DNA from: Limnoperna fortunei
Lineage: Eukaryota; Mollusca; Bivalvia; Mytilida; Modiolidae
Length of the DNA: 64,000 nt
Assembly: GCA_944474755.1 (NCBI GenBank)
Contig: OX104112.1
Coordinates: 87,805,756-87,869,755 of the forward strand
Direction of reading: 5' to 3'
Shown: positions 54,118-64,000 of the stretch, piece by piece
How positions within the stretch are numbered: position 1 is the stretch's first letter
Layout: every line of letters starts with the position of its first letter
Program-made: the position numbers and the translations under genes
Notes under the pieces: generated by a model
Databases searched by the model: none
Told to the model about the DNA's origin: nothing
The model's input: the letters and a program-made list of their open reading frames with translations, nothing else

Positions 54118-55235
54118 ACAAAGTCTTTCAAGTACGCCGGTGCTCGCCTCTCACGCTGTGGTTTGGTCGGAACATTTTTGTTTTTCACTGCTGGTTCATC
54201 AATTATTTTATTATCAGACTTCGAGGATTAATTCTGAACAGATTGTTTATTTGGTGCGACATGTAACGGTTTAATATTGTCTTTAATGTCCATTATTTGG
54301 CGATCAGATGATATATCACGTACTTGAACATTTACTTTAGTTGGTCTGATGTGTGCACGATTTCGTCTATATTCAAGACCGTCTTGACTTTGTACGACAT
54401 AAGCACGTTCACTTAGTTTTTCACAGACTTTTCCTATTACCTAGTCGTTTCCTTTCATATGTTCAAAATATACAGAATCTCCTCTATTTAATGATGGTAA
54501 TTGTCTTGCACGTTTGTCATATGACTTTTGCACAGTTTTCTTTCTGTTTGATCGCAAATAGTTCGGCTTGGAGATTGATCAGATGTTTGTCGGAATCATC
54601 GACCGTGTTTTCCTTCCAAACATCATCTCCTTTGGACTTTAACCTGTGTCCTGACGCGGAGTATTACGTAGTTCCAATAATGCCTCATATTGATCTCGTC
54701 CATCTTTCAAGGTTTTTTAAATCATAGTTTCAATGATCTTAATGGCTGATTCAGCTTTACCGTTTCCTTGAGGATGATTCGGCGACGAAGTAATGCGATT
54801 ATTTCTCCATTTGTCGGTAAAGTTCTTAAATTAATCTGATTTGAATTGAGGACCATTGTCAGACACAATACATGTTGGTATTCCAAATCTGGAAAATTGT
54901 TTCCTTAGTATCGCTATTACATTGCTTGATTTCGTCGAAATTAACATGTCGACTTCTATCAAATTTGAGTAATAGTCGATGACTACCAAGTTTTGTCGCC
55001 CACTTATTTCAAACAAATCCATACCAACTTTATTTCATGGAGTGTTTCCATCGTTATGCTGGATAAGAGGTTCACGCTGTTGTTTGTTTTGTTTCTTGGC
55101 AAATTTCACACACTTCCGCCAAGTGTTTTATTTCATGGGCTATACCCGGCCAAAAAAGTGTTCCTCGAGTACGACGCAGACGTGTTTTCATGTCTGTTCG
55201 TAGTTACTTTGGAATTAGTATTGATTCTCCTTTAA
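54118..55235 (-). pseudogene. Gypsy integrase domain and C-terminal tail
   Basis: Zinc-binding end AEVCEICQETKQTT (about 55090-55130), catalytic core NLVVIDYYSNLIEVD (first Asp) and VSDNGPQFKSD (second Asp; 54831-54990), then SSPNHPQGNGKAESAIKII (final Glu, about 54720-54790). A C-terminal piece reads KLSERAYVVQSQDGLEYRRN then RAHIRP (54340-54420). Reading frames change several times and stops occur before and after the core, so no intact integrase is encoded. Confidence 0.85.
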
Positions 55236-55364
55236 CAACGATATCATCGCTGATACCAAGTTCATCACGGTATTCGAAATATGGAAGTATTCTATATAGA
55301 GCATTGTCCCTATATTCTGGCCAACCATTTCATATTATTTCCATACGTATTTGCCTATCAGAGT

Positions 55365-56020
55365 CTACAGTAGTAGCATCTCTAACTTCTTGTATTCGTG
55401 CATCGGTATGTCTTCAAAAGAATTTTCTTTCATAATCCGAGGACGTTCAGTATCGGTTGAAGAGTCTGTTTCCAAATACGCTCGGCTTAGTGTATCTGCG
55501 ATTACAAGATTCAGTACTTTCACAAATCTAAATTCTACATCATAGCGGAATAGCTTCATCATAATGTCCCGTAGTCTCTTTGGCGCACGACTTAGTGGCT
55601 TGCAAGGTATTGACGCTAATGGCTTGTGGTCGTTTTGTACAATCACCTTTCTTCCATATGTATACTGGTCGAATCTTTCAAGACCGTATATCATAGATAG
55701 AGCTTTTTTTCAATTTGGGCCCAGTTTTGCTCGGCTGGTTTCAGGGCTCTTGACGCAAATTCAATTGGTTTCCCGTCTTGTAGAAGAACGGCGCCTAATC
55801 CACATTTACTACTGTCAACTTGAATTATAACATCCTTTTTGACATCAAAGTAAGCTAATATAGGTGCTTCGGTTAGCATTTTAGTTATACGCTGAAAAGA
55901 GTTTTCGCATCCAGATGAATAATTCCGTGGTTGATTTTTGCGTGTTAGTATACGAATCGGATCCATAACATTCGCAAGATCAGGCATAAATCGTGACATG
56001 TATTGTACCATACCACACAA
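55365..56020 (-). pseudogene. Gypsy RT thumb/connection and RNase H
   Basis: Two overlapping minus-strand open frames. The first reads GMVQYMSRFMPDLANVMDPI and later KKDVIIQVDSSKCGLGAVLL, the start of the Ty3/Gypsy RNase H with its first acidic residue. The second reads GRKVIVQNDHKPLASI and PKRLRDIMMKLFRYDVEFRF, its end. A frameshift lies near 55692. RNase H is therefore covered but split. Confidence 0.88.
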
Positions 56021-56858
56021 TCTTTTAACACTACATCGGTCGGACTTGGCATGTCTTCAATTGCTTTTATTTTAGCATTGTCAGCACGAATTTCATCACG
56101 AGTAATAAGATGACCATGAAACGTAATTTCCGATAGTTCAACTTCTTTCTTGTCTTCATTCATAACGATGTTTCTTTCAATACATCTTACGAATAAGTTC
56201 TCAAGTTCGAGTTCGTTATCGCGTTTTGCTTCTTGGTAGGATTTTCCACATCCGGCGACAATGATATCATCTGCGATAGTAAATACGCCTTCTAGATCAC
56301 CTAGAGCTTCTGTTAGCTTTCTCTGAAATATCTCACTGGATACTTTTAAACCAAACGGAAGCATGGCCCACCTATAGCGACCAAAATGTGTGATCATAGT
56401 GGTAAGTTCACTTGATTGTTTATCTAATTTCACATGCCAGTAGGCCTCACGGAGATCTAATTTAATGAAGGTTCTTGCATTTGCTAATTTCGGTCATCAA
56501 GTGTCGGCAGTTTGTAATGTTATCTCATAAGTGCAGTGTTCAAAGGTTGAGGATCTAAACAGATCCTTAGTTTACCATTCGGTTTTTTTACGACTGTCAT
56601 TTGGCTAACCCACTTTGTTGGTTCCGTCACCGGAATCAAAACTTGACGCGCTACTAATTTCCCTATTTCGCTTTTCACATCGTCTTGCAGAGAAAGTGGC
56701 AACTTTCTACACGACAAAAGTTTAGCTTCAACTTCTTCATTTACTTTTAGAGTTGTTTCTCCTAGATCACCAATAATTTGTTTTTGAACGTTAGCAATAA
56801 ATTTATCTTTGTTTATTCTTATGAAACCTATCTGTTGACTTGCTTTAGGTCCAAACAA
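55945..56858 (-). pseudogene. Gypsy reverse transcriptase
   Basis: Enters at KWVSQMTVVKKPNGKLRICL (56560-56640), stop at 56517-56519, frameshift near 56490, then HFGRYRWAMLPFGLKVSSEI and the catalytic segment GVFTIADDIIVAG (IADD at 56266-56277, a variant of YxDD), and FHGHLITRDEIRADNAKIKA. All canonical RT blocks are present in order. Together with RNase H this identifies the superfamily. Confidence 0.92.
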
Positions 56859-56903
56859 ATTAGTATGTCCGTTCTGAACAACAATAAATTTTGTTAGTTT
56901 TCA

Positions 56904-57330
56904 TCACCATTTTTTCGGATTTTTCACTTGGAGATTAACCTCTCCGATCGGTTTCATTCCTTGTTTGTTCCACATTCTGGGTGTAACAGATGTAGGCTTG
57001 ACCTGCTCTTTGCGGACATGTTGTTTACATATTGTATTTACATCTGCAGCACTGTCTAGTTGAAATCTTACATCTCGTTCGTTTACATTTAGTACGGCTG
57101 TTATATTATCTGAATTACCAACTGCCTTGATTGCATTCAACCAACAATCTTCCTGATCAGAATCATCCTGTGAGGGCATGCTAGATGCTACTGAATGGAT
57201 TTTCATACATTTACTCTTGAAATGGCTTCTGCCTTTGCATGCATCGCATGTTTTACCCCAAGCTGGACATTTTTCTTTCTTTCCTTTATGTTGATAGCCA
57301 CAGAAATTACATTCTTAGTCATATTTATTG
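56904..57330 (-). pseudogene. Gypsy zinc knuckles and aspartic protease
   Basis: ECNFCGYQHKGKKEKC and CDACKGRSHFKSKC (57215-57310) form two CCHC-type knuckles. After about 55 residues, VRFQLDSAADVNTIC holds the protease active-site Asp, written DSA where many families have DTG/DSG. The frame is open from the knuckles to 56904 and then stops just before RT. A stop sits immediately upstream of the first knuckle. Confidence 0.85.
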
Positions 57331-57348
57331 CTGTTTTGTTCATATTGT

Positions 57349-57992
57349 TTACTTTATGACTGGTGCATGTGTTAGCTTGTTTAAGTTTTCCTGGCGGTGT
57401 TTCTCAACTTTTACTTTGTTTACAGTTTGAGTTGGTGTTGGATTTTCGCTTATTTCTTTTACATGTTTGTTAGACTGTTCATAGGCTCTACAGATTTTAA
57501 TGACTTTTTCTAGGTCAATTTTATCTTCTCTTAACCGGAGTTCTTGTAATTTTCCTTTCACTGTGAAAATTATTTTGTCTCTTATCATTCTATCCTTCTC
57601 TTGAAAATTGCACGAATTTGCTCTGGTTCTCAGTTCAGTGAGAAAATAATTGTCAAATGGCTCTGTATATGGTACCATCCAAAATCAATGGGACTCGAAT
57701 ACTTCATTTTTTCTTGGGTTACAATAGGCTTCAAGTTTTTCAAAAGTTTTGCTGGTATCTTTTCATTACCTCGTTTTGCCCATACAAATTGATCGTAAAT
57801 GTCAACGATGTTGGGGCCAGCACAATTCAAAATAATAGCTACTTGGACCTTATCATCTTTATCTGATGCACCAGAAGCGGTCATGTATATTTCTACTTGA
57901 CGTTTCCAATTCTTAAAATTTTCAGAAACATTGCCTTCAGTAACATTTAACTGGGATGGAAGACGAAAAGTATAATTGAAGTCTTCGGCCAT
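57349..57992 (-). pseudogene. Gypsy gag
   Basis: Opens with ATG at 57992 (MAEDFNYTFRLPSQLNV). NFKNWKRQVEIYMTASGASD is the capsid start; the frame shifts near 57640-57680 into MVPYTEPFDNYFLTELRTR... KDRMIRDKIIFTVK, then RAYEQSNKHVKEIS, typical of the retrotransposon gag capsid end, followed by the knuckles. No function beyond assembly of the element's particle is implied. Confidence 0.88.
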
Positions 57993-58123
57993 ATTTGCTG
58001 ATACAGCGTTTTAACACGTGGATGCAGTTGGGTTGGGCGTTTCCCTATTATGGTGCTGTCTGGACCACTTACGTTAAATATAGCAAATCGACTAAATGTT
58101 CTTTAAAAAACGTTTCAGACGTT

Positions 58124-58141
58124 CTTCACCCGCTGCCACCA
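58124..58141 (-). other. Primer-binding site
   Basis: Minus strand begins TGG directly after the 5' LTR ('tggtggcagcgggtgaag'); the plus strand ends in CCA at the LTR border, as for a tRNA 3' end. I do not recognise which tRNA. Confidence 0.75.
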
Positions 58142-58347
58142 TGTTATTTGTAGGTTCTTCTTTGTTGGTAAAGGCGATATCATAACAACAACATCTCGCT
58201 GCCATGTGTTTTACTTAAAACAAAAAACATATCTTATTACAAAACATAACATGATTGCATCCGGTTTACTAATACATCAAATAGATAATTAGCTTGTTTA
58301 TATAAATATAAGAATTAAGAAACAAACGAATTATCAATTTATCAACA
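58142..58347 (-). repeat. 5' LTR
   Basis: 206 bp, TG...CA, the promoter-side LTR in element sense. Lacks the 7-nt 'accatgt' present in the other LTR. Confidence 0.95.
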
Positions 58348-58839
58348 AAATCCATTATTTTGTAAACACTACATATCTACAGATTCACATTTACCATATT
58401 GTAACAATCAGAACACAAACGTCGAACAGTACAGTATTTGTGAACACATTATGTAAACGCTGTACTTTATGGCTAAGTATTTCATGTTAATACAGTACTG
58501 TTATCTCATGTTGACATTCACATATATAATGAGATTGTAGTACAAAGAAGCTACGTTTATCTTTTATTCCTTTGTTGTTGGTATTAATTGTGAGATGTGA
58601 ATAACGATAACCTTTATTGAGTTCCTTAATTATTACCTTTTTTAAAGAAATAATTCATAAAAGAAATTATTCCTATATTAAATGCCAAACCAACTTGGAA
58701 ATTATTTTACAAATTTATTACGAAAATCCCTAAGAACAAAAGCAGATACGATAACATGTTCATGTTTTATACTATGCCTTTATTGTTTACTTGTCAGAAA
58801 TCGTCCTTGAATTTTATTTCGGTAATGTTACATAATGAG

Positions 58840-59125
58840 TCAACCATTTTTGTTTCTAAAGGGACCGTTCGTTGTTTACAAATAGTTCGTCTGCTTTCTT
58901 CACTTACAATGGAATTCAGACAAATCGCGAGACTTTTTCCACCTTAACTGCAGACGACATTATACGAAGGATTTCGAATAGAACAATCGATTGTTACTAA
59001 AGTACACTTCCGTTCTAATATAGGTCAAATTTTAGTATGAAAAATTGCCCTATCAAAGTTTAAGAACCGCCATACTTCAAAACGCTGAATATCTCGAGGA
59101 AAAAGCTGTTGATTTTAAATGGTAC
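58840..59125. repeat. Diverged relative of the foldback element at 21.4 kb
   Basis: Ordered matches to about 21475-21765 ('taactgcagacgacat', 'cgaaggatttcgaatag', 'gtacacttccgttc', 'tttagtatg-aaaat', 'tgttgatttaaatggt'). The left inverted arm is not evident here. Confidence 0.6.
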
Positions 59126-59479
59126 CCTTTTTGATCTGCAAAAGGAGCATAAGCTGAACCATACATGCTAAGCAGTTTTTATTTGTTACGCAATGTAATG
59201 ATGGAAGAAATATAATGCCTTTATCATTAAAATATCAGATTGTTAATATCATTTTATTTCTAATCTACATGTATATATCTAGGCCTGCCATTATATAAAT
59301 TTTGGGGAATGTTTGATATAAGGATCATCGATAGAGACGGATTTACCTATCGACTAGTACAAGATAGATCACTTATTAATATAATTATTTCTTCGCATTT
59401 TATTTGTTTTTAACTCCTTTTAGAGTTTTCTCCTTTTTTTGTATTGCAAGTTGACATTTAACATGACTTGGGTCAATGT

Positions 59480-59975
59480 TGGACATCACTTAACATGGCT
59501 TTAAAGAAGATCACACGGTCAAGGATCAAGGTCACATTTAAAGTTTTGACATTGTATAGTGTGCAGAACTCTTCTTAGCCAAAAGCGGTAAAATAAAAAC
59601 CTTGACCAACATGTAGATTGTATTAAGGTTGTAAATTGTCATATATTTCGGTGGAATTTTTATAAGAGTTATCTTACCTAGATCGATGAGATTATCTCAG
59701 TAATTATAACATATATTAACATAGGATCTTTACTATGTGTCATCATTAACCTTGACCTTGAAAATGGAACACAATCAAAAGGCAAGGTGATCTTATTTTT
59801 CTTTTGTGCAGATATCGTTTACGATGAGAGATACAGAACTGGACATGATCGAAACACCTTTTGTAATAGTTATCTCCCCTAGATTGATGAAATTTATTAA
59901 CATAGAAATATCTCAATAAATTTAACAGATGTTGACATATGGTCTTCACTGCTGTTCATTGTTGACCTTCAGTAT
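59480..59975. repeat. Diverged direct repeat with TCAAGGTCA-type sites
   Basis: About 59660-59760 and 59860-59970 share 'agttatct-ccctagat-gatga', 'aacatat' and 'cattgttgaccttg' in the same order, about 210 bp apart. TCAAGGTCA at 59526 and its complement at 59753. Related in character, not clearly in sequence, to 45.6-46.5 kb. Confidence 0.5.
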
Positions 59976-60244
59976 GGTCAAAGTCACACTGTTCGATGTC
60001 ACGGTATGTATGTTAAGTAATTGTTTTCTTATAAATTGCTTATTTATATGAATAGCATCTAGAGATCAAAAGGTCAGTGGTCATCGTAGTTTAAGTTACT
60101 TAACATCCTATTTAAGAACCTTTTTATTTGAAAAGATATCTGAATGGTTTTTCCTTTCATTTTCTATGTTTGTTAAATTTATTAAATTCAAAATAAAGAA
60201 TGGCGTGTGAAGTTCAGACTGTTCTACAGTTTGCCGTTTCTTTT

Positions 60245-60560
60245 TTATGTAATATCTAAATAATTTTTCCTGTAAATTTGGTAATTTCTAAAGACAAATT
60301 ACAATTGTTGTTGAGTCGTTAAATTTCTAGGTCATTAAACGTAGGTACCTTTTAATGCATTTAGTGGAAAGCCAGTTAATCTGAATAGTTTTTCCTTATA
60401 ATTTGACTTTTCTTTTTTTATCTAATATTTAAATAGTTTTTTTCTTTTATATTTGTTAATTTCTAAAGACAAATTACAAATGTTGTTGAGTCGTTAAGTT
60501 TCAAGGTCATTAAACGTAGGTACTTTTTAATGCATAAAGTGGAAAGCCAGTTAATCGTTT
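60245..60560. repeat. ~172-bp tandem duplication
   Basis: 'ggtaatttctaaagacaaatta' to 'gtggaaagccagttaat' (about 60280-60381) is repeated at about 60450-60557 with few changes; the preceding 'taatat-taaat-gttttt' also matches. Confidence 0.85.
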
Positions 60561-62625
60561 TTAAAACGATCATAACTATACTGTATGTATATTTTATATT
60601 TAGTTATTATTTTTACTAACTAGAGACGAACACTCCTTTAATGATCTATATCTACAAAACACACACAAGTATCAACATCAATTACCATATGTGAATTTCG
60701 TTTTGAACAATTGTTTAAACTTAGAGGATACATCGAATTTTAATGTGAATTTCATTTTTTCTGGTACATGTAAGTATTAAAATATATCATTGCCAAGTAT
60801 TTACTGAATCCAAATTATTTAACTCATGCACAGATTTGTTTCTTTTATAATTTATTAAATATTCTAAATACAATGCGTGTTAAAAATACAAAGGGATTTT
60901 TCTCCAAATTTTATGATAATTTTTTGCACAATGGGATAAAATCAGAGATTAAGAACCACCTAGAATAAATTTTAAATTACTAGTAGGATTTAAACCGGTT
61001 ATGAAAAGAAATGTTTTTTAGAAACCATTCACCTATAAATAGTTTTTAGTTAATCAGTTTAGTTGTAGTGCAGAGTAACAGGAAGGAGTTAGTTAATTGT
61101 AATCGAGTAAGGTAGGATTAATATACGTCTCGAGTATCATACAATTTTAACAAAGCAAGGGCATGATAACATTTAAACTAACAATTTTGATCGCTTTCAA
61201 TAGTGCAAGAACAGTTATTAGATCAATATTTATTACTCTTTAAAACGTAAACTGATACATTATGTGTACGCACAACTACCTGTATCACGTCTAGACAGTT
61301 GTGTACATTCGTAAAACTAGAGGAGAGTTGTGATGCGAAATGTATGCAGCTGTCGAGAATACTGCTAGTTGTATCTGCGCTTAAATCTATGTAATAAGTT
61401 TATCTAAAATTAAAAAGCATAACATAGACAGAACAAACATGAACGTTAACATTTTAAATTTTAAGTCATAGAAGCATTTGAACATAAAATATAGTACACT
61501 TAATAAGATGTCACATATTATTCATATAATGAGTCATTACCACTGCCGCATATATAGTGAATGGTTATAACATTAGTTATGACGACAAAAATAGTTCCGA
61601 CAAAAGTACATCTAGTATCAGATATATAGAGGATAATAAAAAGGTTTTGTACCTTCCAAGTTGTATCAATTGCTTACATTTAAGATTTAAAAAAAATACA
61701 TTTCTTAATTTTATATAAATATCAGTAGATCAATGCTTCTGTTAAAAAGAATAATATTACTTTATTAAAGTACATGCATCTATTTGTTTGTCAGAAATAA
61801 AAATTTGCTGTTTAGTAGAGCCGACAGTATCAATTGTACCTAAATTATTCACGTTTCCTTTAAGCGAAATATTAAAAGAACTTAACAGAAAACATTTATT
61901 CCATCGAGCAAGGAAATGGTTTTACTCTTCTTAGTTATTTTAAAGGACAAATGAAAATCATTAAACATGTAACTAACAATAAGTACTTATTGCCTTAAAT
62001 ACGTATAAGAAAAGACGATTATTAGAACAATCAGTATCTATTACTCTGAACAGCGTAACTTTGAGAAATAGACTGATTAAGACATACAGAAAAATGCTTC
62101 TGTTAACAGGAGTTTGAATGTATGGTTTCTTCTATTGTCAGAGTAGACAATCCTGTTTAACGAACTGGAAAAAAGCATCAAAATTTGATTTTGTTCACTC
62201 TTTCTTCAAAGACTATCTAGAAAATTAAAGTCAAAGTCTGGGTTCTAAATATTAATTATTATATCCCGTTTGTTTCTTTTTGCACGGTGGTTCCTGAAAC
62301 AAAGTGTTGTGGGAACAAAGTTTAATTGTTTATGTTATAGAGTTAAAACAATGTACAGAAATACGGTGATCACTCAATCTATAGGGATAGAATTTTAATA
62401 GAAATTTATCTATTCCTATATATTTTGATGTTTTGTAAAAAAAAATTCTTGAAAAATTGTACATCCATAATTACCCCTTTTTACTAACTTGTCTGAAAAT
62501 TCACTATACTAAATTTCCAAAACATAAAGTAGTTATTCAACAGGAAAGTGATATTCTTTTTTAGGTATCAGCTTACATATGCAAGCAGCTGTCAAATGAT
62601 TAAGTAGACAACACTACTGGCTAAA
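60561..62625. other. No gene seen
   Basis: AT-rich sequence. No domain-bearing open frame, RNA gene or clear repeat was found. Confidence 0.4.
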
Positions 62626-62631
62626 AAAATG

Positions 62632-63002
62632 ACTGTTAATACCAGTTGCAGTCGTTTTTCGTCTATCACTGACTGAGATTGACTGCAAATGACTGCAAAA
62701 ATGTCTGTAAAAGACTGCAAACGTTGTGTCAGTCAATAATTTTTACTGTGACAGTCATTTTATGCCTGTCACAGACATATTTTGTCCGTCACAGACATTT
62801 TGTCCGTTGGCGCAGTCATTTTTTGTCTGTTACAACGGCGTATCCGTTGTATCAGTCAAAAAATATCTGTCGCAGTCATTTTTTCCGTTGATTCAGTCGA
62901 AAATCGTCTGTTACAACGGCGTTACCGTTGTATCAGTCAAAAAATGTCCGTCACAGACATTTTCTCCGTTGTATCAGACAAAATACGACTGTCACAACGC
63001 CT
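62632..63002. repeat. Array of ~20-bp dyad/hairpin units
   Basis: About 18 degenerate units built on 'gtcYgtYacagacatttt' and 'ccgttgtatcagtcaaaaa'. Many units are themselves dyads (CTGTCACAGACA, CTGTGACAGTCA), and adjacent units pair into longer hairpins, for example about 62819-62860 and 62903-62943, each with an arm 'gtctgttacaacgg', a short loop and 'ccgttgtatcagtc'. Three overlapping open frames (62679-63057) arise because the repeat lacks stops. GC is clearly higher than in its flanks. Confidence 0.85.
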
Positions 63003-63103
63003 GGTAATTATTATCGTTAATTTATTAACAGCGGCCGATTTATATTTTAAGTTTTAATTTCATACAGGCTAGCGAAACGACTTTTACTTTATTTAAATAA
63101 AAT

Positions 63104-63242
63104 TGTTACGAACTGGCGTCTGTATTGGCTCTTTATCGATATCGGTCAGTCGTATTGGCCCTGGACCCTACGGGTCTCGGGACCTATACATCCAACCTAG
63201 AATCAATACCAGGGCCAATACATATTCAGCCAGTTAGTAACA
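63104..63242. mobile_element. 139-bp inverted-repeat (MITE-like) element
   Basis: Ends are 'tgttacgaactggc' and, in reverse complement, 'tgttactaactggc' (13 of 14 match). The next inner blocks 'tgtattggc' and 'attggccctgg'/'ccagggccaat' also pair. No coding capacity. Target duplication not clear. Confidence 0.65.
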
Positions 63243-63597
63243 CTGAAGCATGGTTTCTCCAGCTTGAATGGTAGGGTTTTTCGTTTATTCTATCGAGAAG
63301 TGTTTAAGGTTTTTACATCATAAAACGAATTAAACCATTTAAATTTGAATAAAGGAATTTGAAAATCAGACTTCTTTTAGTTTTTACTGGTTCGAGTACA
63401 CCACGAACATTGTCCCTGCGCATATGTACACAAGTAATAAATACACTTCAAAGACATATACACGACCTGTATTGTATTCGGTTATTGTAATAACTCTGTA
63501 GTTCAGATTTAAAAAAACGATACTCAGAACTGAAATTAAAAAAACTAAAGTATATTATTGTGCACATGGTCTTTTAATTTCTTTAATAAATATCTAG

Positions 63598-63869
63598 GGG
63601 ACCTCGGTGGCTGAGTGGTCAAGGTAGTTCGTCTACAATTGATCACGTGGTCTGTCAACACTGAGATTGCGGGTTCGATTCTCACTGCAGGCAGGGTGTA
63701 CTCGACTCCAATCCTAATTGACAAGGATTGCCAGTTTTCCTACCTCAGGTCCGGGGTTCTCTCCGGGTAATCCGGCTTCCTCCCCCAATAAAAACTGGAC
63801 GTCATGAAATAGCTGAAAAAAAATGCTGAAAGTGGCGTTAAAACACCATTCAAACAAACAAAAAAAAAC
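63598..63869 (+). mobile_element. tRNA-derived SINE, family A, with target duplication
   Basis: A box TGGCTGAGTGG at 63608-63618, B box GGTTCGATTC at 63672-63681, then a body shared with the minus-strand copy at 42065-42333, and an A-rich tail (caaacaaacaaaaaaaaac). Flanked by 'aataaatatctag' (63585-63597) and 'aataaatatttag' (63870-63882), a 13-bp target duplication with one mismatch. The tRNA-like head does not fold as a complete tRNA and is followed by a long unrelated body, so it is a SINE. Confidence 0.92.
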
Positions 63870-63882
63870 AATAAATATTTAG

Positions 63883-64000
63883 CGTGTATTAAAATACTTT
63901 ATGAAAACTTACACCTTTCAAATATATTAAAGGTTTGTTTTTAATAAATCAATAGTCCAAGTGTGGTAATTAAATCGCATAAATAATGTGTTAGAATTCC
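63883..64000. other. Window end, no feature seen
   Basis: Short AT-rich sequence after the SINE target duplication. Confidence 0.4.

Larger units (their letters stand above)
53671..58347 (-). mobile_element. Ty3/Gypsy LTR retrotransposon, structurally complete, coding region mutated
   Basis: 4,677 bp flanked by AAATC on both sides (53666-53670 and 58348-58352), a perfect 5-bp target duplication. LTRs begin TG and end CA. Read on the minus strand: 5' LTR, primer-binding site, gag with zinc knuckles, protease, RT, RNase H, integrase, polypurine tract, 3' LTR. The order RT-RNaseH-integrase is that of Ty3/Gypsy. Frameshifts and stops in gag, between protease and RT, inside RT and in integrase make it non-functional. 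The two LTRs differ at six substitutions and one 7-nt indel, so the insertion is not very recent. Confidence 0.95.

Noticed and set aside
62679..63057. Three overlapping open frames of 70-93 residues
   Set aside because: They exist only because the repeat lacks stop codons; residues repeat with the DNA unit in every frame.
63598..63680. A tRNA gene with A and B boxes
   Set aside because: The tRNA-like head is followed by a body shared with another locus, an A-rich tail and target duplications, so it is a SINE.

Overview
The window looks like intron-rich, AT-rich animal nuclear DNA, most likely from a bivalve mollusc and plausibly a mussel. Three things suggest this: single-exon immunoglobulin (Ig) domains with phase-1 introns, a crowd of metazoan retroelements (BEL/Pao, Ty3/Gypsy, Tx1-like LINE, a second APE-type LINE, tRNA-derived SINEs), and molluscan-style dispersed and tandem repeats. 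The species call is inference. There are no bacterial-type operons.

Layout. 0-16 kb is repeat territory: a BEL/Pao pol scrap (minus), a decayed Tc1/mariner transposase (plus), two copies of a ~510-bp direct repeat, a 3.3-copy tandem array of ~1.69-kb units, and a BEL/Pao-like gag remnant apparently split by a 5'-truncated Tx1-type LINE that carries (GAA/TTC)n at both ends.

16.7-40.3 kb (plus) holds the only host-like gene. A short exon encoding a signal-peptide-like N terminus (16751-16838, ending in phase 1 at a strong splice donor) is followed by eleven intact single-exon Ig domains of 285-309 nt, every one starting and ending in phase 1, so any subset can be spliced in frame. Among them are at least five broken or partial Ig exons. 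The locus has grown by exon-plus-intron duplication: a ~2.05-kb unit carrying an Ig exon is present twice, with a third copy that lost its exon, and the Ig6/Ig7 and Ig9/Ig10 neighbours are related pairs. The predicted product is a secreted or membrane receptor/adhesion-type IgSF protein of at least about 1,130 residues. A weak candidate for a membrane-tail exon lies at 43249-43361; otherwise the 3' end is not identified.

41-64 kb is again mostly mobile DNA: tRNA-derived SINEs (42.1 kb minus, 63.6 kb plus with target duplications), a small inverted-repeat element containing a CRE plus TATA box (44.25-44.89 kb), a ~120-bp tandem repeat rich in TCAAGGTCA sites (45.6-46.5 kb), a decayed DDE-integrase-like gene (46.9-47.5 kb minus), a LINE with ORF1 and ORF2 remnants and a nested SINE-like repeat (49.0-53.1 kb plus), and a structurally complete but mutated Ty3/Gypsy element with LTRs, PBS, PPT and a perfect 5-bp target duplication (53671-58347 minus). 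Near the end is an unusual array of ~20-bp dyad/hairpin units (62.63-63.0 kb) and a 139-bp inverted-repeat element (63.1 kb).

All exon boundaries and domain names were read by eye; no database search or alignment program was used.
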